The notes: a model not told the origin generated them from the sequence alone. Shown: positions 1 through 10,125, counted from the stretch's first letter. The stretch: DNA of 64,000 bases from Methylorubrum aminovorans (GCF_022179725.1 NZ_BPRC01000003.1:62001-126000), one strand, 5' to 3'. Numbers and translations are program-made.

Positions 1-1120
1 GGTAGAGCTGGGCGTGCAGTTCGAGGTTCTGCAGCACCGTCAGCTCGCTGTAGAGCGAGAAAGCCTGCGACATGTAGCCGACGTTGCGGCGGGTCTCCAT
101 GTCGTTGTCGCCCACGGGGTGGCCGAACAGCTTGGCGCTTCCCTCCGAGACCGGCAGGAGGCCCGTGAGCATCTTCATCGTGGTGGACTTGCCGCAGCCG
201 TTCGAGCCGAGGAAGCCGAAAATCTCGCCGCGAGCGATGCGGAAGCTGACGTCGTCGACGGCGGTGAAGCTGCCGAAGCGCCGCGTCAGATGTTCGGCCT
301 CGATCGCCGGCAACGCGTCGAGCCGGGGCGGCCGGGGCTTCAGCACCACGGGCCGGTGCTGCGCCTGTTTCTCCGGCGGGAGGAGGGCGATGAAGGCCGC
401 CTCCATGTCGGGCTTGCCCGTCCGGGCCAGCAGGTCGGCGGGGCTGCCGCTGGCGATGACGTGGCCGTCATCCATCGCGATCAGCCGCTCGAAGCGCGAG
501 GCCTCGTCCATGTAGGCGGTGGCGACGATCACGCTCATGCCGGGCCGTCCGGCCCGGATCGAGCCGATCAGCTCCCAGAACTGTCCGCGCGAGAGCGGAT
601 CGACGCCCGTTGTCGGCTCGTCGAGGATCAGGAGGTCGGGGTCGTGGATCAGCGCGCAGCAGAGACTGAGCTTCTGCTTCATGCCGCCCGACAGCTTGCC
701 CGCCGGGCGGTCTTCGAACGGGTCGAGGCCGGTGGCGGTGAGCAGGTCGGTGATGCGCCGCCGCCGCTCCGACGCACCCTGGCCGAACAGGCGGCCGTGG
801 AAGTCGATGTTCTCGAACACGCTCAGCGTCGGGTAGAGATTGCGGCCGAGCCCCTGGGGCATGTAGGCGATGCGCGCCGCCTCCCGCGTGCGGTGCCGGC
901 GCTCCGCCATGTCGCCGTCGAGCACCGTGACGCGGCCGGTCTGGATCCGCCGCACGCCGGCCACGAGCGCGAGCAGCGTCGACTTGCCGACGCCGTCCGG
1001 CCCGATGACCCCGACCATGCGGCCCGCCGGAAGGTCGAGCGACACATCGTCGAGCGCGCGCGTCCCGCCGTAGCGATGCGAGACGTGCTCCAGCCGGGCG
1101 ATGACGGACGCGTCGCTCAT
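1..1120 (-). CDS. ABC transporter with two fused ATPase domains, RbbA/YhiH-like (3' end outside the window)
   Basis: The reading frame begins at ATG 1120 on the minus strand and is still open at base 1. Two ABC ATPase domains are visible in one chain: the first has Walker [10 protein letters not shown], signature [12 protein letters not shown] and Walker [14 protein letters not shown]; the second restarts after a proline-rich linker with Walker [12 protein letters not shown]. Such tandem ATPases normally continue into an ABC-2 permease domain, as in the ribosome-associated ATPase RbbA and in YhiH-type exporters, but that part is not seen here. It starts 7 bp after an HlyD-type adaptor gene, so an ABC-2 exporter working with a periplasmic adaptor is the likely role. 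Substrate unknown. An RbbA-like ribosome function is an alternative. Confidence 0.85.
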   Translation of the reverse strand, partial: MSDASVIARLEHVSHRYGGTRALDDVSLDLPAGRMVGVIGPDGVGKSTLLALVAGVRRIQTGRVTVLDGDMAERRHRTREAARIAYMPQGLGRNLYPTLSVFENIDFHGRLFGQGASERRRRITDLLTATGLDPFEDRPAGKLSGGMKQKLSLCCALIHDPDLLILDEPTTGVDPLSRGQFWELIGSIRAGRPGMSVIVATAYMDEASRFERLIAMDDGHVIASGSPADLLARTGKPDMEAAFIALLPPEKQAQHRPVVLKPRPPRLDALPAIEAEHLTRRFGSFTAVDDVSFRIARGEIFGFLGSNGCGKSTTMKMLTGLLPVSEGSAKLFGHPVGDNDMETRRNVGYMSQAFSLYSELTVLQNLELHAQLY

Positions 1121-1127
1121 GCCGGCC

Positions 1128-2159
1128 TCACGGCAGCTTCACGGCGAGGTCGGGCGGCCATTGCGCATCGGCCTTGGTGCGGACGAAGCCCATGCCGCGC
1201 ACGCCCGTCTTCACCCGCTGATGATATTTCTTCAGGACCTTGGGATCGATCTGGAGCTTGACCCGGAAAGTCAGCTTCTCGCGCTCCTCCTCGGTCTCGA
1301 CGCTTTTGGGCGTGAACTGCGCCTCGGCGGCGACGAAGCTGATCGTCGCCGGGATGACGTATTGGGGGATCGGATCGAGGATGATCCGGGCATCGTCGTT
1401 GAGCGCCAGCGGCCCGGCCTGCGCGGCCGGCAGGTAGATCGTCATGTAGACGTCGGCGAGGTCGAGCAGGGTCAGGATGCGGGTGCCGGCGCCGACCACC
1501 TCGCCCTCCCGCGCCAGCCGGTACTGCACCCGCCCGTCGCGGGGCGCCCGCAGCACGAGATCGACGAGAACCGCCTGCAGCCGCTCGACATCGGCCTCGG
1601 CGCTCTTCACCGCAAACTTGGCCTGCTCCTCCTCCGCCTTGGCGGCCTCGAGCCCGGCCTTTGCCGCATCCGCCTTGGCCTTGCGCTGGTCGAAGATCTG
1701 CTTGGTGAGATATCCCTTGCCGACCAACTCCTTGCCGCGGTTGTAGTCGGCGTCGGCGAAGGTGAGATCGCTGGTGCGCTGGGCGATCAGGGCGACCGCT
1801 TCCGCGAGGCTCTTCTTGGCCCGCAACACCTGGGCCTGCGCGCCGCGCAACTGCGCCTCGGTCTCGGGTGAGGAAATCGTCGCGACGACCTGCCCCGCGG
1901 TGACCTCGTCGCCTTCCTTGACGAGCAGCTTGGCGATGCGGCCGGCATATTTCGCCGCGACATCGACCTGCGTCGCCTCAATACGCCCGTTCGATTTGGC
2001 GATGCCCTCGGGCATGCGCTGGCCGCGCAGCCGGTCGATGAGCTGTTTCAAGCGCGACTGCGCCTGGACCGGCGGGGGAGCGGCGACGGCGAAACCCGCG
2101 GCGAGCCCGATCGCGAGAAGGGCGGCGCGCACCCCTTGGCCCGGCGTCGTCTGCCTCAT
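1128..2159 (-). CDS. HlyD/membrane-fusion-type periplasmic adaptor of an ABC exporter
   Basis: 343 aa with an N-terminal hydrophobic signal (about residues 10-33, ending near VQAQ), a biotinyl-lipoyl-like half ([17 protein letters not shown]), a long alanine/lysine-rich coiled-coil hairpin (about 100-190), and a second lipoyl half followed by a beta-barrel ([12 protein letters not shown]). This is the layout of HlyD/YhiI adaptors that join an inner-membrane ABC pump to an outer-membrane channel. Its ATG overlaps the TGA of the upstream acetate kinase gene by ATGA (2156-2159), so the two are translationally coupled; the double-ATPase gene follows after 7 bp. No outer-membrane channel is seen in the window. 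Confidence 0.88.
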   Translation of the reverse strand: MRQTTPGQGVRAALLAIGLAAGFAVAAPPPVQAQSRLKQLIDRLRGQRMPEGIAKSNGRIEATQVDVAAKYAGRIAKLLVKEGDEVTAGQVVATISSPETEAQLRGAQAQVLRAKKSLAEAVALIAQRTSDLTFADADYNRGKELVGKGYLTKQIFDQRKAKADAAKAGLEAAKAEEEQAKFAVKSAEADVERLQAVLVDLVLRAPRDGRVQYRLAREGEVVGAGTRILTLLDLADVYMTIYLPAAQAGPLALNDDARIILDPIPQYVIPATISFVAAEAQFTPKSVETEEEREKLTFRVKLQIDPKVLKKYHQRVKTGVRGMGFVRTKADAQWPPDLAVKLP

Positions 2160-3358
2160 GCCGTCGCTCCCGGCGCGGCGCGGCCCAGCAGACGCAGCGT
2201 GTGTCTTGCGATCATGCGCTCCTCGTCGGTCGGGATGATCCAGATCTGCGCCCGGCTTCCCGCCGCATCGAGTCTTGCGACGCCGGAGCGGTTGGCGTCA
2301 TTGCTCAGGATCAAACCGGCCCAGCCCAATTCGGCGACGATGCGCTGCCGGATCTCGGGCGCGTTCTCGCCGATCCCGGCGGTGAAGACGAAGGCGTCGA
2401 GGCCGCCGAGCGTCACGGCGAGCGATGCCGCCGCCTGCGCCACCCGCCGGCAGAAGAAGGCGACGGCCATGGCGGCCTCCGGCCGGTCGCTCGCCAGCAG
2501 GGTCCGCACGTCGTTGCTGAGCCCGGACAGGCCGAGCAAGCCGCTCTCGTGGTAGAGCATGTGCCCGACCTCGGCCGGACTCATGCCCTTGTGCTCGATA
2601 AGGTGCAGCACGACGCCGGGATCGAGCGCGCCGCAGCGCGTGCCCATGGGCACGCCGTCGAGAGCGGTGAAGCTCATGGTGGTCTCCTGGCTCCGGCCGC
2701 CCTTCAGGGCGCAGAGCGAGGCGCCGGAGCCGAGATGGGCGACCACCACGCGCCCCTGCGCAGTCTCGGGCGCCAGATCCCGCAGGCGCCCGGCGACGTA
2801 TTCGTAGGACAGGCCGTGAAAGCCGTAGCGCCGCACGCCCTCGTCGTGCAGGAAGCGGGGCAGGGCGAAGCGGTCGGACAGCTCCGGATGGCCGCGATGG
2901 AAGGCGGTGTCGAAGCAGGCGACCTGCGGCAGGTCGGGCCGACGCTGCCGCAGCACCCGGATCGGATCGAGGTTGCCGAGTTGGTGCAGCGGCGCCAGCG
3001 GGATGAAGCTTTCGAGCCTGCGCAGCACCGCGTCATCGACCAACACCGGCTCCGCGAAGTCCGGCCCGCCATGAACCACCCGGTGCCCGACCGCGACGAT
3101 CGACTCGGCGCCGCGGTGGTGGGCGAACCAATCTTCGAGGTGGTGCTGCGCGGCCGAGGCGTCCGGTACGTCGCCGGGCGTGAAGCGGCGCTCTTCCAGA
3201 ACGGCACCGCGTCCGTCCTTCACCGTCAGCAGGGGCGTGCCGCCGATGCCGCTCATCCCGCCGCCCAGGAGGGGAGCCAGGTCCGCGCCGTCGATCCGGT
3301 ACAGCTTGAACTTGATCGACGAACTGCCGGCATTCACGACCAAAATGCTGTCGTTCAT
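2156..3358 (-). CDS. ackA: Acetate kinase
   Basis: 400 aa, the usual length. Catalyses acetyl phosphate + ADP to acetate + ATP, reversibly, in the cytosol. Visible family motifs are the N-terminal phosphate loop VNAGSSSIKFKLY, GHRVVHGGPDF, the substrate loop ACFDTAFHRGHPE, the LGSGASLCAL segment and the C-terminal VFTAGIGENAPEIR. It overlaps the HlyD-type gene by 4 bp and heads a three-gene minus-strand set. No phosphotransacetylase gene is visible; a phosphoketolase or pta could lie beyond the window (inference). The divergent neighbour is a disaccharide phosphorylase, which suggests both sides belong to carbon and energy metabolism under limitation. Confidence 0.97.
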   Translation of the reverse strand: MNDSILVVNAGSSSIKFKLYRIDGADLAPLLGGGMSGIGGTPLLTVKDGRGAVLEERRFTPGDVPDASAAQHHLEDWFAHHRGAESIVAVGHRVVHGGPDFAEPVLVDDAVLRRLESFIPLAPLHQLGNLDPIRVLRQRRPDLPQVACFDTAFHRGHPELSDRFALPRFLHDEGVRRYGFHGLSYEYVAGRLRDLAPETAQGRVVVAHLGSGASLCALKGGRSQETTMSFTALDGVPMGTRCGALDPGVVLHLIEHKGMSPAEVGHMLYHESGLLGLSGLSNDVRTLLASDRPEAAMAVAFFCRRVAQAAASLAVTLGGLDAFVFTAGIGENAPEIRQRIVAELGWAGLILSNDANRSGVARLDAAGSRAQIWIIPTDEERMIARHTLRLLGRAAPGATA

Positions 3359-3943
3359 GTCAGCCTCATGCCGGAGGCGTCGATCGCCTCCGCTCGGGTT
3401 CGGGGCCGCGCCTCACGGGCTGGCGGCCGTCGGATGCCGGGATCGGCGTGAGGCGCACGGTCATCGGATCGGCTCCATCCGTCGGTCACCGGCACGGTCA
3501 GCCGTGAGGGGGCCGATCGAAGACGATCAATGATTCCAATATTTTCCGCGATGAAGCAAATGACGGCAGGCTCCAAAAAGAAAATGCGGAGGATTTTGAG
3601 CGAAAATTGAGATTATGATCTTTTAGCAAATGATAAATAATCGCCGATCGCGATCATCGTTGCTCAGTTATTCGATCTTCAACCGCTATTGACACCGTAT
3701 GGTTGCGTCGATTGTATGGAATGATCGGTCGTGTACCGCGGGTATTGCGGGCGGCTTCGAGATCAACGCTATTCAGGTTGCATGTTCGCAGGCCGTGCCG
3801 GCTCGGCTCCGGCCCCATGGCGGTGCCGGTCTGTCCGAGTGGGCGAAAAGCATGGGGCCGGCGATCCGTGACGGCATCCGGCCCTCCGTCGCCAACGGGA
3901 CCGCCGGGCCGGCATCCCCCGAGACCGAGCGAACGGACGATCG
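3359..3943. other. Intergenic region between divergent ackA and GH65 gene
   Basis: 585 bp with no convincing gene. The middle (about 3520-3720) is clearly more AT-rich than the surroundings and holds the likely promoters for both directions, including the sigma70-like site at 3689-3717. A GATCGCGATC palindrome lies near 3645. I could not find a clear FNR-type TTGAT-N4-ATCAA box. Confidence 0.5.
3689..3717 (+). promoter_or_regulatory. Candidate sigma70-type promoter for the GH65 gene
   Basis: A perfect -35 hexamer TTGACA (3689-3694) is followed after 17 bases by TTGTAT (3712-3717), a weak -10. It lies in the AT-rich stretch about 225 bp upstream of the GH65 start, so a long leader would result. 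Pattern only. Confidence 0.35.
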
Positions 3944-6331
3944 ATGCTGCGCCCGCGCCTGAATCCGCCGACCGATATCTTTCCCCCGAACCCGTGGGCG
4001 ATCGAGGCCGTCCGCTACGTGCGCGAATTGGCGCGTGACTTCACCGGGCAGGGGGAGACGATGTTCGCCTTGTCGAACGGCTATCTCGGAATGCGCGGGA
4101 TCGCCGACGAGGGAACACCGGTCCGCGAGGCGGGGACCTATCTCAACGGCTTCTACGAGCACCGCCCGATCTCGTACGGCGAGCGCGCCTACGGCTTTCC
4201 CACGGTCGGCCAGAGCATCCTGAACTGTCCCGACGGGATGCTCATGTCGCTCTCCGTCGACGATGAGCCCTTCGTCCTGGCGGAGGCCGAAATCCTCTCC
4301 TATCGGCGCATCCTCGATTTCCGGACCGGAACCCTGAACCGGCACGTGGCTTGGCTGACGCCTTCGGGGAAGCGCCTGCGCCTGCGCACGCTCCGCCTCG
4401 TCTCCCTCGCGCATCGCCATCTCGCCGCGGTCGAATACGCGCTGACGATCGAGGACGCCGAGGCGGAGGTGGTGATCGCATCCGAGTTGCGGAACGACCA
4501 GCCGCTCGCCGCCGACACCAGCGACCCGCGCTTGGCGGAGGGGTTCGTGGGCCGCGTCCTGCACCCGACCGGGTTCCGGGTCGCGGCTTTGCGCGCCATT
4601 CTCAGCTATCGCACCGTAAGTTCCGGATTGGTGCTCGGCTGCGGCATGGATCACGTCATCGCTGCCGACGGCCCGTTTGCCGCCCAGGCGAGCTGCGACG
4701 ACGACCTCGCCCGCATCGTCGTTCGCAGCACCCTCGCGCCGGGCCAGACGATCCGCGTCCACAAATACCTGAGCTACCATTATTCCGGCGACACGGCGCC
4801 CGAACCGATCCGCTCGCGGGTGGCCTGGACGCTCGACCGTGCGGTGGAGCGCGGCTTCGCATCGATCCGCGCGCGCCAGGAGGCGGATGTCGACCGCTTC
4901 TGGCAGCGCGCCGACGTGAGGGTGGACGCCGAAAACCCGAGATTGCAGCAGGCGATCCGCTGGAATCTGTTCCAGTTGATGCAGGCCTCGGAGCGGGCCG
5001 AGGGACACGGCATCCCCGCCCGCGGTCTGACCGGGCGGACCTATGAGGGGCACTACTTCTGGGACACCGAGATCTACGTCCTGCCGTTCCTGATCTACAC
5101 CAATCCGCCGATGGCGCGCAGCCTGCTCAAGGTCCGCTACGACATGCTCGACAGCGCTCGCGACCGGGCTCGCGAACTCGGGCATCGCGGCGCGATGTTT
5201 CCCTGGCGCACGATCAACGGACGGGAGGCCTCCGCCTATTACGAGGCGGGGACGGCGCAGTATCACATCAACGCCGACATCGCCTTCGCCGTGCGCCAGT
5301 ACGTCGAGGTGAGCGGTGACGAGGATTTTCTGTGCCGCTACGGCGCCGAGATCCTGGTCGAGACCGCCCGTCTCTGGTGCGACCTCGGCTTCTTCTCCGA
5401 GCGGATGGGCGGCCGCTTCTGCATCCACGGTGTGACCGGGCCGGACGAGTATACGGCGATCGTCAACAACAACTGCTACACGAACCTGATGGCGCGGGAG
5501 AACATGCGCACCGCCGCCGCGACCGTGCGCAGGCTACAGCGCGACGACCCCGAGAGCTTTGCCAGCCTCGTGCGCCGCACCAGCCTCGAACCGGACGAGC
5601 CCGAGGCCTGGGATCGGGCGGCGGAGCACATGTACCTGCCCTACGACGATCGGCTGAAGGTGCATCCGCAGGATGACGCCTTCCTCGATCTGGAGCGGTG
5701 GGATTTCGCGGCCACGCCGGAGGATCATTACCCGCTGCTGCTGCACTACCACCCGCTGAACCTGTACCGGTGTCAGGTGATCAAACAGGCCGACATGGTG
5801 CTGGCCATGTTCCTGCTGAGCGAGCAATTCTCGCACGAGGCCAAGCGGCGAAACTTCGAGTATTACGACCCGCTGACCACCCACGACTCGTCGCTCTCCG
5901 TCTGCATCCAGAGCATCGTCGCCAACGAGATCGGATTGCGCGAGAAGGCGATCCACTACTTCAACTTCGCCGTGGCGATGGACCTGTCCGATATCGGCGG
6001 GAACATGATGCACGGCGCGCACATCGCGGCGATCGGCGGCACGTGGCTCGCCCTGGTCTACGGTTTCGCAGGGATGCGCGACACGGGCGGACGCATCGGC
6101 TTCCATCCCTGCCTGCCCGAAGCCTGGGGCCGGATGAGCTTCACGCTCCGCATCCGCGGCCGGACGATCCGGGTCGAACTCGACCACGCCGCCGCCACCT
6201 ACAGCCTGCTGGAGGGGAAGGAACTGACCCTGTGGCATGAAGGGGAGCGCCTCGGCCTTTCGGCGGCCAAGCCCTCGGTGACGCGCACGATCCGCCCGCC
6301 GGCCGGGGATGACCATGGCTCCAAGCCCTGA
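3944..6331 (+). CDS. Glycoside hydrolase family 65 disaccharide phosphorylase (trehalose/maltose/kojibiose type)
   Basis: 795 aa, normal for GH65. The N-terminal beta-sandwich (about 1-280) begins with FALSNGYLGMRG, and the (alpha/alpha)6 catalytic barrel carries GHYFWDTEIYVLPFL (about 369-383), the catalytic glutamate in GVTGPDEYTAIVNNN (E502), and the phosphate-binding loop THDSSLSVC (about 645). GH65 phosphorylases split an alpha-glucobiose with phosphate to beta-glucose 1-phosphate and glucose. The next gene is a beta-phosphoglucomutase overlapping its 3' end, which converts that product to glucose 6-phosphate, so this is a phosphorolytic utilisation module. Trehalose, maltose or kojibiose specificity cannot be told from the sequence by eye. 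The presence of the phosphate loop argues against a hydrolase. Confidence 0.92.
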   Translation: MLRPRLNPPTDIFPPNPWAIEAVRYVRELARDFTGQGETMFALSNGYLGMRGIADEGTPVREAGTYLNGFYEHRPISYGERAYGFPTVGQSILNCPDGMLMSLSVDDEPFVLAEAEILSYRRILDFRTGTLNRHVAWLTPSGKRLRLRTLRLVSLAHRHLAAVEYALTIEDAEAEVVIASELRNDQPLAADTSDPRLAEGFVGRVLHPTGFRVAALRAILSYRTVSSGLVLGCGMDHVIAADGPFAAQASCDDDLARIVVRSTLAPGQTIRVHKYLSYHYSGDTAPEPIRSRVAWTLDRAVERGFASIRARQEADVDRFWQRADVRVDAENPRLQQAIRWNLFQLMQASERAEGHGIPARGLTGRTYEGHYFWDTEIYVLPFLIYTNPPMARSLLKVRYDMLDSARDRARELGHRGAMFPWRTINGREASAYYEAGTAQYHINADIAFAVRQYVEVSGDEDFLCRYGAEILVETARLWCDLGFFSERMGGRFCIHGVTGPDEYTAIVNNNCYTNLMARENMRTAAATVRRLQRDDPESFASLVRRTSLEPDEPEAWDRAAEHMYLPYDDRLKVHPQDDAFLDLERWDFAATPEDHYPLLLHYHPLNLYRCQVIKQADMVLAMFLLSEQFSHEAKRRNFEYYDPLTTHDSSLSVCIQSIVANEIGLREKAIHYFNFAVAMDLSDIGGNMMHGAHIAAIGGTWLALVYGFAGMRDTGGRIGFHPCLPEAWGRMSFTLRIRGRTIRVELDHAAATYSLLEGKELTLWHEGERLGLSAAKPSVTRTIRPPAGDDHGSKP

Positions 6332-7058
6332 CGCCGTAACGGAGCCCCTGCGCGCGGTGATCTTCGACGTCGACGGCGTGCTGGTCGATTCGCCCCACGA
6401 GCAGGCTTGGCGCGAGGCGCTCGCCGATTTCGCCGACCCGAGCGGCTTCACCACGGCTTTTTATCAGGCCTATGTCGCGGGCAAGCGGCGGCTCGAGGGC
6501 GCACGGGCCACGCTGGAGCGTCTCGGCGGTTCCGGGGCGGCGGCGCAGGCCGCTGCCTACGCGGAGAAAAAGCAGGCGGTGATCGACCGGCTGATCGCGG
6601 AAGACCGGTTCGAAGCGTTCCCCGATGCGATCCGTTTCGCCGAGGCGCTGCGGGGTTTGCCGCTGCGTACGGTGCTTGCCTCGGCCTCGAAGAACGCCGA
6701 CGCGCTGCTGGCCCGCGTGATCTTATCCGAGGGCCGCACGCTGCTGTCGCTGTTCGATGCCGATGTGAGCGGGCGCGAGGTGCCGCGCGGCAAGCCCGAT
6801 CCGGCCCTGTTCCTGCTCGCCGCCGCCGCCGTGGACACGCCTCCCTGGCAATGCCTCGTCGTCGAGGACGCGCCGGCCGGGATCCGGGCAGCGAAGGCCG
6901 GCGGCATGGCCGGGCTCGGCATCGCCCGGCTCGGCGATGAGGCTCTATTGCGGGCGGCAAGGGCCGACCTCGTCCTCACCTCGCTCGATGAGCTCGATAT
7001 GCGCGCCTTGCCGAGCGGCGTCCTGCGCACCCGGCCTGTTCCTCCCTCTCACATCTGA
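6315..7058 (+). CDS. pgmB: Beta-phosphoglucomutase, HAD superfamily
   Basis: About 247 aa. HAD motif I is IFDVDGVLVDS with the two catalytic aspartates, motif II LASASKNADALL, motif III GKPDPALFLLAA with the lysine, and motif IV VVEDAPAGIRAAKAGG. This set matches beta-phosphoglucomutase (beta-glucose 1-phosphate to glucose 6-phosphate). It overlaps the end of the GH65 gene by 17 bp; I chose ATG 6315 because a GGGG stretch lies at a usable distance, while ATG 6309 would be too close to it. It ends 21 bp from the convergent mltG. Confidence 0.9.
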   Translation: MAPSPDAVTEPLRAVIFDVDGVLVDSPHEQAWREALADFADPSGFTTAFYQAYVAGKRRLEGARATLERLGGSGAAAQAAAYAEKKQAVIDRLIAEDRFEAFPDAIRFAEALRGLPLRTVLASASKNADALLARVILSEGRTLLSLFDADVSGREVPRGKPDPALFLLAAAAVDTPPWQCLVVEDAPAGIRAAKAGGMAGLGIARLGDEALLRAARADLVLTSLDELDMRALPSGVLRTRPVPPSHI

Positions 7059-7079
7059 GGAGAACTGCGGCGGGCGACG

Positions 7080-8471
7080 TCACGGGTTGCGTAGCGCCGG
7101 CACCGTCTTCGGAGAGCCGAGATCGAAGGTCTTGTTGCGCAGGGGGTCGAGCCGGGTGCCTTCGGAGGCGTCGAAGGCCTTCGGGCGCGCTCCGCCGTCG
7201 GCCGCCCCGCCGTCCAGCGCCGCGTTCGAGCCCGGCGCGTAGGCCGACGAGCGACCGGGGATTGCGCCGGGCTGGCCGGCATTCGGCTCGGCGGTGTTCG
7301 GATCGACCTTGTCGACGGCCGTGGGATCGGCCTGCTGCGACTGCTGGCGGGAGCGCTCCACTTGGCGCCAGCGGGTCACGTTGCGCTGGTGACCCTCAAG
7401 GGAATCGGCGAAGGCGTGGCCACCGGTGCCGTCGGCGACGAAGTAGAGATCCTTGGTGCGCGAGGGGTTGGCGACCGCCTCCAGGGCTGCCCGGCCCGGA
7501 TTGGCGATCGGGCCGGGGGGCAGGCCCTCGATCACGTAGGTGTTGTAGGGGGTCGCGCGCTCGATCTCCGAGCGCAGGATGCCGCGCCCGAGGGTGCCGC
7601 GCCCGCCGACGAGCCCGTAGACGATGGTGGGATCGGATTGCAGTTTCATCCGCTTCTGCAGGCGGTTGACGAACACGCCCGCCACTCGCGGCCGCTCGTC
7701 GGCGCGGCCGGTCTCCTTCTCGACGATGGAGGCCAGCGTCACCATCTCGGCCGGCGTCTTCACCGGTACATCGGCGCTGCGGCGCTGCCAGATCTGATTC
7801 AGCACCTCGCGCTGCTTGGCGCGCATCAGGTTGACGATCTGCTGGCGCGTGGCGCCGCGCTCGAACTTGTAGGTATCTGGCAGGAGCGAGCCTTCCGGCG
7901 GCGTCTCAGCGATTTCGCCGGAGAGCACGTCGTTGTCGTTGAGCCGGGCGACGATCTGCTCGGAGGTGAGGCCTTCGGGGAAGGTGATGGCGTGCTGGAC
8001 CTGACGCCCATTGGTCAGCGTCTCGATCGCGTCCTTCACGCTGGCATGGGCCTTGAACATGTACTCGCCATGCTTGAGCGGCCCCTTGCCACCGAAGCGG
8101 GCGGACATCTCGAACAGGCTCGGATGCTCGATCACGCCCTCGCGGGCGAGGATGCTGGCAATCTCCGAGGTGCCGCTGCGGCTGGGGATCACCACGACTT
8201 TGTCGGCGGCGAGCGGACCCGGCTCGGAGGCTTGCCGGTTGATCAGAGTGAGACCGATCAGGGCGCCGAGCGCCAGCACGACGCCAAGTGTCAGGAACCC
8301 GCTGATGGTGGCGAGCAGGCCGCCGCGGCGGCGCTCCGGCCTCTCGGGCGGGGGAGGGGCGACGGTGGGCTTGATCGCCTCGCTCGGGCTGCGCGGCGAC
8401 GGCCGGTTCGGCAGCGACGGCTCCTCGGAGGCGGGCGGCGGAGACGGCGGATCTTGTCGTCTGCGAAACAT
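7080..8471 (-). CDS. mltG: Endolytic murein transglycosylase MltG (YceG-like)
   Basis: 463 aa from ATG 8471, chosen because an AGGA lies 6 bases upstream; a TTG at 8510 is the only longer option. A proline-rich cytosolic N-terminus is followed by one membrane segment (GFLTLGVVLALGALIGLTLI), then a LysM-like part and the YceG domain with the catalytic glutamate in ASIVEKETGRADERPRVAG and the motif MKLQSDPTIVYGL. MltG cleaves nascent glycan strands at the inner membrane and sets their length. The C-terminal 90 residues are low-complexity (Gln/Pro/Ala-rich). It lies downstream of fabF on the same strand, as in many alphaproteobacteria. Confidence 0.93.
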   Translation of the reverse strand: MFRRRQDPPSPPPASEEPSLPNRPSPRSPSEAIKPTVAPPPPERPERRRGGLLATISGFLTLGVVLALGALIGLTLINRQASEPGPLAADKVVVIPSRSGTSEIASILAREGVIEHPSLFEMSARFGGKGPLKHGEYMFKAHASVKDAIETLTNGRQVQHAITFPEGLTSEQIVARLNDNDVLSGEIAETPPEGSLLPDTYKFERGATRQQIVNLMRAKQREVLNQIWQRRSADVPVKTPAEMVTLASIVEKETGRADERPRVAGVFVNRLQKRMKLQSDPTIVYGLVGGRGTLGRGILRSEIERATPYNTYVIEGLPPGPIANPGRAALEAVANPSRTKDLYFVADGTGGHAFADSLEGHQRNVTRWRQVERSRQQSQQADPTAVDKVDPNTAEPNAGQPGAIPGRSSAYAPGSNAALDGGAADGGARPKAFDASEGTRLDPLRNKTFDLGSPKTVPALRNP

Positions 8472-8739
8472 CCGGAATCCTGCTGTGGCCCTGTGCGGTG
8501 CCCCGCTCAAGGCACCGTGTTCCGGCCGACGAACGTTCGACGGGCGGAACCTTGAGCGTCTCTCACAAAGTCTTGGCCCGGTGGAGAGCCAGGCACTCTG
8601 CGAGGCAGTCTAAGCCGTTTTGTGGCGAAATGGCGTTGCCTGCGACCGGGACGCCACACATCGCCGACGGTCGGCGGATCATCGGCCTCTTCACATCGTT
8701 TCTGCCCGAAAGCCGGCGGCCGCCTTTCGGGACGGTGCG

Positions 8740-10002
8740 CTAGGCGACTCTGCGCATCAGCAGCGAGGCATTGGTGCCGCCGAAGCCGAAAGAGTTCGAG
8801 AGGACCGTATCGACGCGCTTGCGCTTGGCCTCATGCGGAATGAGGTCGATCGCGGTCTCGACCGACGGGTTGTCGAGGTTCAGCGTCGGCGGCATCACCC
8901 CGTCGCGAATCGCCAGCACGGAGAAGATCGCCTCCACTGCGCCAGCCGCGCCGAGCAGGTGGCCGATCGCCGACTTCGTCGAGGACATCGACGCCTTGGA
9001 GGCGGCGTCGCCGAGCAGGCGCTCCACAGCCTTGAGTTCCAGCTCGTCGCCGAGCGGGGTCGAGGTGCCGTGGGCGTTGATATAGTCGATCTCGGACGGG
9101 TCGATCCCGGCCCGCTTCACCGCCGCCTTCATGCAGCGGTAGCCACCGTCGCCGTCCGGGGCGGGCGAGGTGATGTGGTAGGCGTCGCCAGACAGGCCGT
9201 AGCCGATCACCTCGGCGTAGATCTTGGCGCCGCGCGCCTTGGCGTGCTCGTATTCCTCGAGCACGACGATGCCGGCGCCCTCGCCCATGACGAAGCCGTC
9301 GCGGTCGCGGTCGTAGGGCCGGGACGCCTTGGTCGGATCGTCGTTGAAGCCCGTGGAGAGCGCGCGGCAGGCCGCAAAACCCGCCAGCGACAGCCGGTTG
9401 ACCGGCGCCTCGGTCCCGCCGGCCACCATCACGTCGGCATCGCCCAGCGCGATCAGCCGCGAGGCGTCGCCGATGGCGTGCGCGCCGGTGGAGCAGGCCG
9501 TGACGACCGCGTGATTCGGGCCCTTCAGCCCGTGCTGGATCGAGACCTGCCCCGAGGCGAGATTGATGATGCGGCCAGGGATGAAGAAGGGCGAGATGCG
9601 CCGCGGACCCTTCTCGTGGAGAGTCACGGAGGCGTCGTAGATCGTGCCGATGCCGCCGATGCCCGAACCGATCAGGACGCCGGTGGCCTCCTGGTCTGCG
9701 TCGGATTTCGGGTGCCAGTCGGCATCGTCGAGCGCTTGGCCGGCGGCGGCCATGGCGTAGACGATGAAGGGATCGACCTTACGCTGCTCCTTCACCTCCA
9801 TCCACCGGTCGGGGTTGAAGGTTCCGTCGGAGCCGTCGCCGAAGGGCAGTGTGCAGGCGATCCGACAGGCGAGATCGTCGGTCTGGAAGGCGGTGACCGC
9901 GGAGGCGCCGCTGTCACCGGCGATGAGGCGGCTCCAGGTATGCTCGACGTTGCCGCCCAGCGGCGACACCATCCCCAGACCCGTGATCACCACCCGACGC
10001 AT
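8740..10002 (-). CDS. fabF: 3-oxoacyl-[acyl-carrier-protein] synthase II
   Basis: 420 aa, full length. The ketosynthase triad is present: Cys170 in VVTACSTGAHAIGD, His in INAHGTSTPLGD and His in SAIGHLLGAAGA, plus the terminal [17 protein letters not shown] condenses malonyl-ACP with acyl-ACP in elongation and adjusts cis-vaccenate content. It follows acpP by about 120 bp on the same strand, in the order fabD-fabG-acpP-fabF-mltG. A second ketosynthase (fabB) lies elsewhere in the window next to fabA. Confidence 0.97.
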   Translation of the reverse strand: MRRVVITGLGMVSPLGGNVEHTWSRLIAGDSGASAVTAFQTDDLACRIACTLPFGDGSDGTFNPDRWMEVKEQRKVDPFIVYAMAAAGQALDDADWHPKSDADQEATGVLIGSGIGGIGTIYDASVTLHEKGPRRISPFFIPGRIINLASGQVSIQHGLKGPNHAVVTACSTGAHAIGDASRLIALGDADVMVAGGTEAPVNRLSLAGFAACRALSTGFNDDPTKASRPYDRDRDGFVMGEGAGIVVLEEYEHAKARGAKIYAEVIGYGLSGDAYHITSPAPDGDGGYRCMKAAVKRAGIDPSEIDYINAHGTSTPLGDELELKAVERLLGDAASKASMSSTKSAIGHLLGAAGAVEAIFSVLAIRDGVMPPTLNLDNPSVETAIDLIPHEAKRKRVDTVLSNSFGFGGTNASLLMRRVA

Positions 10003-10125
10003 TGCCTGATCCCAACGATCCGCTCAGTCCGCGAAGGACTCATTGTTCGTCCCGAAGGACGACGGTTCTTCGAAACATGGTGGCGCGCGGGGTCTTGTCG
10101 ACCCCGCCCGCGTGAGGACACCGCC

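Noticed and set aside
3773..5428. Long open frame on the minus strand across the GH65 gene (551 codons)
   Set aside because: Complement shadow of a high-GC gene; product is His/Arg/Ala low-complexity and the plus-strand frame has full GH65 motifs.
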